Positions 60,473 through 64,000 of a stretch of 64,000 bases of DNA are shown here, in pieces. Origin of the DNA: Croceicoccus ponticola (lineage in GTDB: Bacteria; Pseudomonadota; Alphaproteobacteria; Sphingomonadales; Sphingomonadaceae); contig NZ_RXOL01000001.1 in NCBI RefSeq assembly GCF_004004515.1, positions 124,001-188,000 on the forward strand, read 5' to 3'. How positions within the stretch are numbered: position 1 is the stretch's first letter; each line of letters starts with the position of its first letter. The notes beneath the pieces were generated by a model, which did not search any database, was not told the DNA's origin, and saw only the letters and a list, made by a program, of their open reading frames with translations. Made by a program: the position numbers and the translations under genes.

Positions 60473-61729
60473 ATGGTTGGCATGGGCACGGACGACGGCA
60501 ATTTCGACAGCCAGAGCGTCGCTTCTTCGATATCCCGTAAAAAGGCGCTGATCATCGCGGGCGGGGCGGTTGCCGCTGCCGTCGCGGCGTTTGCCGTCGC
60601 GCAACAGATCCCGATCAAGGGTACGACGGCAGGGACCATCGTTCCTGCCAACCGTCATGTCGAAGCGCAGATCGACAGCGCCGACGTGACATTGGGCGAT
60701 ACGTCGGTGCCCATGCTGATGCAGACCGACGCGTTCGAGGTCATGGCCAACAATCCGCAATTCCGCGCAATGGCCAGCGATCCTGGCTTTGCCGCGCTCG
60801 CGCAGAACAGCCAGGCAATGGCGATGATGGCGGCCAATCCGCAGGCATTCGCTGCCTTGGTCAAGGACCCGGCAGCATTTGGGGCCGCGGTAAAGCACGC
60901 CGATGCCATGGCGGCCGAAGCGCGCTTGGCAGGAGCTATGCCGCGCGATTCACAGGCCTTTGCCGCCATGCTGGCAGAGCCGGAGGCTTTTGCCCGCATG
61001 GCCGCAAATCCGGACGCATTTGCCCAGATATCTACCCATCCGGCGTTCTATTCCGCCGTCGCGAAATATCCCGAAGCCATGGCCGCCATGGCCACGGATG
61101 CGAGCGCCTTTGGCAAGTTCGCCCGCGACCCAAGCGCCTTCCAGAAAGCCGCCGCCGCTGCGGCCATGCCGCAGATGTCGGGGGCCGAGGCATCGTTCAA
61201 GGCGCTCGCCGCCGATACCGCCGCCATGTCGCGGGTCTCCGCTAACGCAGAGGCCTTTGCCGGGATGGCCACGAATGCCAAGGCGTTCCAGATTTTCACC
61301 AAGGACAACGCAAGCATGCGCGTGGCCATGAGTGCTCAGGCGATGGACGCGATGATGCGCAACGCCGGGGCGTTCAAGGTGGCTGCCAACAATGCCGAAT
61401 CTCTCGCCCGGATGGCCCGTTCGGCAGTGGCCTTTTCCGCGCAATATCGCCGCGCCTACGATGCACGAGTGCAAGCGCGGTCGGTCGATGCGCGGGTGCA
61501 GGCCATGGCACAGGCTCATCCCCAGGCTTTTGCCATGATGGCGGCCAATCCTCAGGCATTTCAACAGCTTGCTAGCCAGCCGCAGGCGATGGCAACGTTT
61601 GCCCGCAATGCATCGGCGATTTCGCAACTGGCCCGGACGCAAGCGTTTTCATCGCTGATGGCCAGCGCGAATTTTGCAGCGGCGGTCAAGACGAAGGCAT
61701 TCGCCAACGCCATTTCCGCCACGCGTTAA
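60473..61729 (+). CDS. Membrane-anchored protein of about 27 Met/Phe-rich decapeptide repeats
   Basis: A 418-residue protein; no known family recognised. After a short polar N-terminus and Lys-Lys, one hydrophobic helix (ALIIAGGAVAAAVAAFAVA, about residues 25-43) anchors it or serves as a signal. From about residue 80 to the end the sequence is a repeat of roughly ten residues: Phe or Met, two variable, a hydrophobic, Ala, one variable, Asn/Asp, Pro/Ala/Ser, one variable, Ala. Examples are FAALVKDPAA, FARMAANPDA, FGKFARDPSA and FAMMAANPQA. The pattern suggests short helices capped by Asn-Pro, similar in style to STI1/DP-type chaperone-binding repeats. The start at 60473 has a GGGGGG stretch seven to nine bases upstream. 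The next gene starts 18 bases later. Confidence 0.75.
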   Translation: MVGMGTDDGNFDSQSVASSISRKKALIIAGGAVAAAVAAFAVAQQIPIKGTTAGTIVPANRHVEAQIDSADVTLGDTSVPMLMQTDAFEVMANNPQFRAMASDPGFAALAQNSQAMAMMAANPQAFAALVKDPAAFGAAVKHADAMAAEARLAGAMPRDSQAFAAMLAEPEAFARMAANPDAFAQISTHPAFYSAVAKYPEAMAAMATDASAFGKFARDPSAFQKAAAAAAMPQMSGAEASFKALAADTAAMSRVSANAEAFAGMATNAKAFQIFTKDNASMRVAMSAQAMDAMMRNAGAFKVAANNAESLARMARSAVAFSAQYRRAYDARVQARSVDARVQAMAQAHPQAFAMMAANPQAFQQLASQPQAMATFARNASAISQLARTQAFSSLMASANFAAAVKTKAFANAISATR

Positions 61730-61747
61730 GGTCCGGTCGCCGATCGC

Positions 61748-64000
61748 GTGAGTTTGCCAAGGCTAACGTCCGTTCGCCAGCGTCTGGCGCTGTCCGCGCT
61801 TGCGGTCGGCGCTTGCTGGACGACATCCGTCGCTGCGCAGGATGCGGGGCTGGATGATCCTTTCGCCATCGCAGGGGTCCCCACGCCAGCGGATAACCCG
61901 GCGAACGACGCTTCCGCGCCAGAGGGCGGCGAGAGGCCCGCGCCTGATGGCGGCGAGCCGGGCGACGAGCCCGCGCCGAGCCCGGTCGACCTGCCGCTGA
62001 TCGACTTGTCGCTGATGCGCACCGATGAATTCACGCTGCTTTATTTCGATCCGGCGCAAACCTACCTGACGCCATACGTCGGCCGCGCGGTGGCCAATTC
62101 GCTGGCGTTCCACGAAAAGCTGTTCGACTGGAAACCGTGGGACAGCACGACGGTCCTGCTCAAGGATTTTTCCGATTACGGCAACGCGGCGGCGCGCTCG
62201 TCGCCCAACAACGCCGTTCTGTTCGATGTCGCGCCGCTGGGGCTGACTTATGAAACGTTCAGCCCCGGCGAGCGGTTCTATACGCTCAGCAACCACGAAA
62301 TGGCGCATGTCGCGACGATGGATGTGTGGAACAGCCGCGATGCCGGCTGGCGCAAGTTCTTTGCCGGCAAGCCGATGCCGGTGGAGGAACACCCCGAAAC
62401 GATTCTCTATAACTTCCTCACCACCCCGCGCGTCAGCACGCCGCGCTGGTATCTGGAAGGCAGTGCCGTCTTCCTCGAAACGTGGATGGCGGGCGGGCTG
62501 GGACGGGGGCAGGGCGCTTATGACGAAATGGTGTTCCGCGCCAAGGTGCGCGACGATGCGCGGATCTGGTCGCCGGTCGCGCTGGAATCCAAGGGGTCGA
62601 ACAGCGACTTTCAGGTGGGCGTCAACGACTACCTCTATGGCACCCGCTTTTTCAGCTATCTGGCGCTGACTTACGGGCCGGAAAAGGTGCTCGACTGGCT
62701 GCGCAGGGACGAAGCCAGCGCGGGGTTCTATGCAACGCAGTTCCGCCGGGTTTTCGGGCTGAAGCTGGAAGACGGCTGGAACGACTGGATCGCGTGGGAG
62801 CGCAAGTTCCAGTCGGGCAATCTCGATGCGCTGGCGAAATATCCGTTCACGCCGGTGGAACCGCTGGCCGACCGGGGGCTGGGTTCGGTGTCGCGAGTTT
62901 TCTTCGACGAACGGTCCAACAGCCTGATCGGCGCGTTCCGTTATCCCGGCGTGCTGCCCCACGTCGGGCGCCTGTCGCTGTCGACCGGCAAGATCGAGCG
63001 GCTGGCCGATATAAAGGGGGCGATGCTTTACAGCGTGACCTCGCTGGCCTTCGATCCCGACACGCGGACCGCGTTCTATACCGAAGACAACTATGCCTAC
63101 CGCGATGTGCTGGCCATCGATGTCGACACCGGGAAAAAGCGCATGCTGCTGCGCGACCGTCGGATCGGCGATCTTGCCTTCAACCGGCAGGACAAGTCGC
63201 TGTGGGGCATCCGTCATCAGAACGGGCTGTCGACGCTGGTGCGCATTCCCGCGCCCTATGCCGGGTTCAATCAGGTTGCGACGTTCGACTACAACGAAAC
63301 CCCGTTCGATCTGGATATCTCACCCGACGGGACGATGCTGTCCGCCTCGGTCGGGCTGTCCAATGGCAAGCAAACGGTCCGCGTCTGGCAGATCGAAACA
63401 CTGATCAGTGGCGGCCTCGAAAGCGGCTTGGAAGGCCTGTTCGACGGCGGCGTGGCGGCCCCGCTGGCCCAATTCGACATGCCGCCCGCCACGCCCGAAA
63501 GCTTCGTCTTTGCGCCTGACGGAAAGTCGCTTTACGGCACCGCCTATTACACCGGCGTGTCGAACGTGTTCCGATACGACATCGCCACCGGTGAAATCGC
63601 GGCGGTGTCGAACGCATCGACCGGGTTCTTCCGCCCCCTGCCGCTGGATGACGGATCATTGATCGTCTTCGATTTCGCGGGCGAAGGTTTCATCCCCACG
63701 CGCATCGCGCCCGAAGCGCGCGACGATCTGGGCACGATCGTATTCCTTGGCGCCGAAGTGGCGCGGCTGCATCCCGAAGTCAGGGACATGGCCGCAGGGT
63801 CCCCGGCGCGGGTCGATCTCGATGCCATCGTGACCGAACGCGGCAAGTACCGGCCCGACCGCGAACGCAAACTGGCCGCGCGTTATCCCTTTGTCGCGGC
63901 GTACAAGGGCGATGCGGTTGCGGGGCTGCACTTCACGTTCGAAGACCCGTTGCAGTTCAAGCAGGTGACGATCGATCTCGCGATTTCGCCGACCGAGGAT
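61748..64000 (+). CDS. Secreted gluzincin-like metallopeptidase with beta-propeller, partial
   Basis: The 751 codons to the right edge are open; the stop lies outside. GTG 61748 gives a signal peptide (RLALSALAVGACWTTSVAAQ) and a Pro/Asp/Glu-rich linker to residue 80. The zinc motif HEMAH is at residues 183-187 and the likely third ligand is Glu237 in WYLEGSAVFLE, the gluzincin pattern. From about residue 285 the protein shows TolB/WD-like propeller strands (VTSLAFDPDTRTAFYTEDN, FDLDISPDGTMLSAS, SFVFAPDGKSLYGTAYY). It resembles large periplasmic or surface peptidase-like proteins of unknown substrate. It follows the repeat protein closely and is probably co-transcribed. Confidence 0.82.
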   Translation, partial: MSLPRLTSVRQRLALSALAVGACWTTSVAAQDAGLDDPFAIAGVPTPADNPANDASAPEGGERPAPDGGEPGDEPAPSPVDLPLIDLSLMRTDEFTLLYFDPAQTYLTPYVGRAVANSLAFHEKLFDWKPWDSTTVLLKDFSDYGNAAARSSPNNAVLFDVAPLGLTYETFSPGERFYTLSNHEMAHVATMDVWNSRDAGWRKFFAGKPMPVEEHPETILYNFLTTPRVSTPRWYLEGSAVFLETWMAGGLGRGQGAYDEMVFRAKVRDDARIWSPVALESKGSNSDFQVGVNDYLYGTRFFSYLALTYGPEKVLDWLRRDEASAGFYATQFRRVFGLKLEDGWNDWIAWERKFQSGNLDALAKYPFTPVEPLADRGLGSVSRVFFDERSNSLIGAFRYPGVLPHVGRLSLSTGKIERLADIKGAMLYSVTSLAFDPDTRTAFYTEDNYAYRDVLAIDVDTGKKRMLLRDRRIGDLAFNRQDKSLWGIRHQNGLSTLVRIPAPYAGFNQVATFDYNETPFDLDISPDGTMLSASVGLSNGKQTVRVWQIETLISGGLESGLEGLFDGGVAAPLAQFDMPPATPESFVFAPDGKSLYGTAYYTGVSNVFRYDIATGEIAAVSNASTGFFRPLPLDDGSLIVFDFAGEGFIPTRIAPEARDDLGTIVFLGAEVARLHPEVRDMAAGSPARVDLDAIVTERGKYRPDRERKLAARYPFVAAYKGDAVAGLHFTFEDPLQFKQVTIDLAISPTED

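Overview
The window looks like chromosomal DNA of a high-GC alphaproteobacterium, most likely a sphingomonad (Novosphingobium, Sphingobium or Sphingomonas type). The reasons are the three large TonB-dependent receptors, each in its own carbohydrate or organic-compound locus, a MucR regulator, Zymomonas-like sucrose genes (GH68 sucrase plus ROK fructokinase), a spinster-type MFS carrier in a catabolic operon, and uniformly GC-rich codons. No complete tRNA or rRNA gene, CRISPR array or intact insertion sequence was seen.

Left part (1-10.4 kb). A MocR regulator (cut by the left edge), a small protein and a DUF983 membrane protein form a leftward operon with a perfect palindrome between its -35 and -10 boxes. 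Next comes a 3.5-kb arsenic module (arsR, ArsI-like dioxygenase, arsC, acr3, plus a cytochrome c). It is bracketed by two degenerate copies of the 3' part of a tRNA-Met(CAT) gene and holds a scrap of tyrosine integrase, so it is a probable relic of an integrative element. It is followed by a DUF411 metal-binding protein, a lipoprotein-like gene, a divergent LysR/bile-acid-symporter-type pair, and a Crp-like regulator overlapping an Ala-rich coiled-coil protein.

Catabolic operon (10.8-23.3 kb). A GntR regulator with two near-identical operators faces a nine-gene rightward operon: TonB receptor, serine hydrolase, SDR, MFS carrier, BKACE (DUF849), HyuA, HyuB, SDR and a carboxymuconolactone-decarboxylase-like protein. 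The set suggests degradation of an unknown ester, lactam or ketone. One coherent reading is alcohol oxidation to a ketone, ATP-dependent carboxylation, then beta-keto-acid cleavage. A decayed repeat-adhesin fragment separates this operon from the next locus.

Pectin locus (24.1-39.6 kb). A LacI regulator, kduI, kduD, kdgK, a pectate lyase, two esterases, a pectin methylesterase, a TRAP transporter and a TonB receptor form a nearly complete path from outside polysaccharide to KDPG. Copies of one operator (TGACACCGGTGTCA-like) lie in front of the regulator and a divergent FAH-family hydratase, kduI, the lyase/esterase pair and the receptor, so the regulon can be read directly from the DNA.

Sucrose locus (42.1-49.3 kb). 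After a MucR gene with a histone-H1-like tail and a homocysteine-forming sulfhydrylase come a second LacI gene, an SLC45-type sucrose carrier, a TonB receptor, a GH68 sucrase and a ROK fructokinase, with TGCAAACGTTTG-like operators.

Right part (49.3-64 kb). This holds a GST, TrhO, a DUF1326/DUF2182 pair, a PQQ-cytochrome alcohol dehydrogenase lacking the usual vicinal cysteines, a 59-residue DNA-binding-like protein, a beta-CASP exonuclease-like protein, two divergent L,D-transpeptidases, TrxC and a zinc alcohol dehydrogenase. The window ends with a membrane-anchored protein built almost entirely of Met/Phe-rich decapeptide repeats, next to a secreted HExxH metallopeptidase-like protein cut by the right edge.
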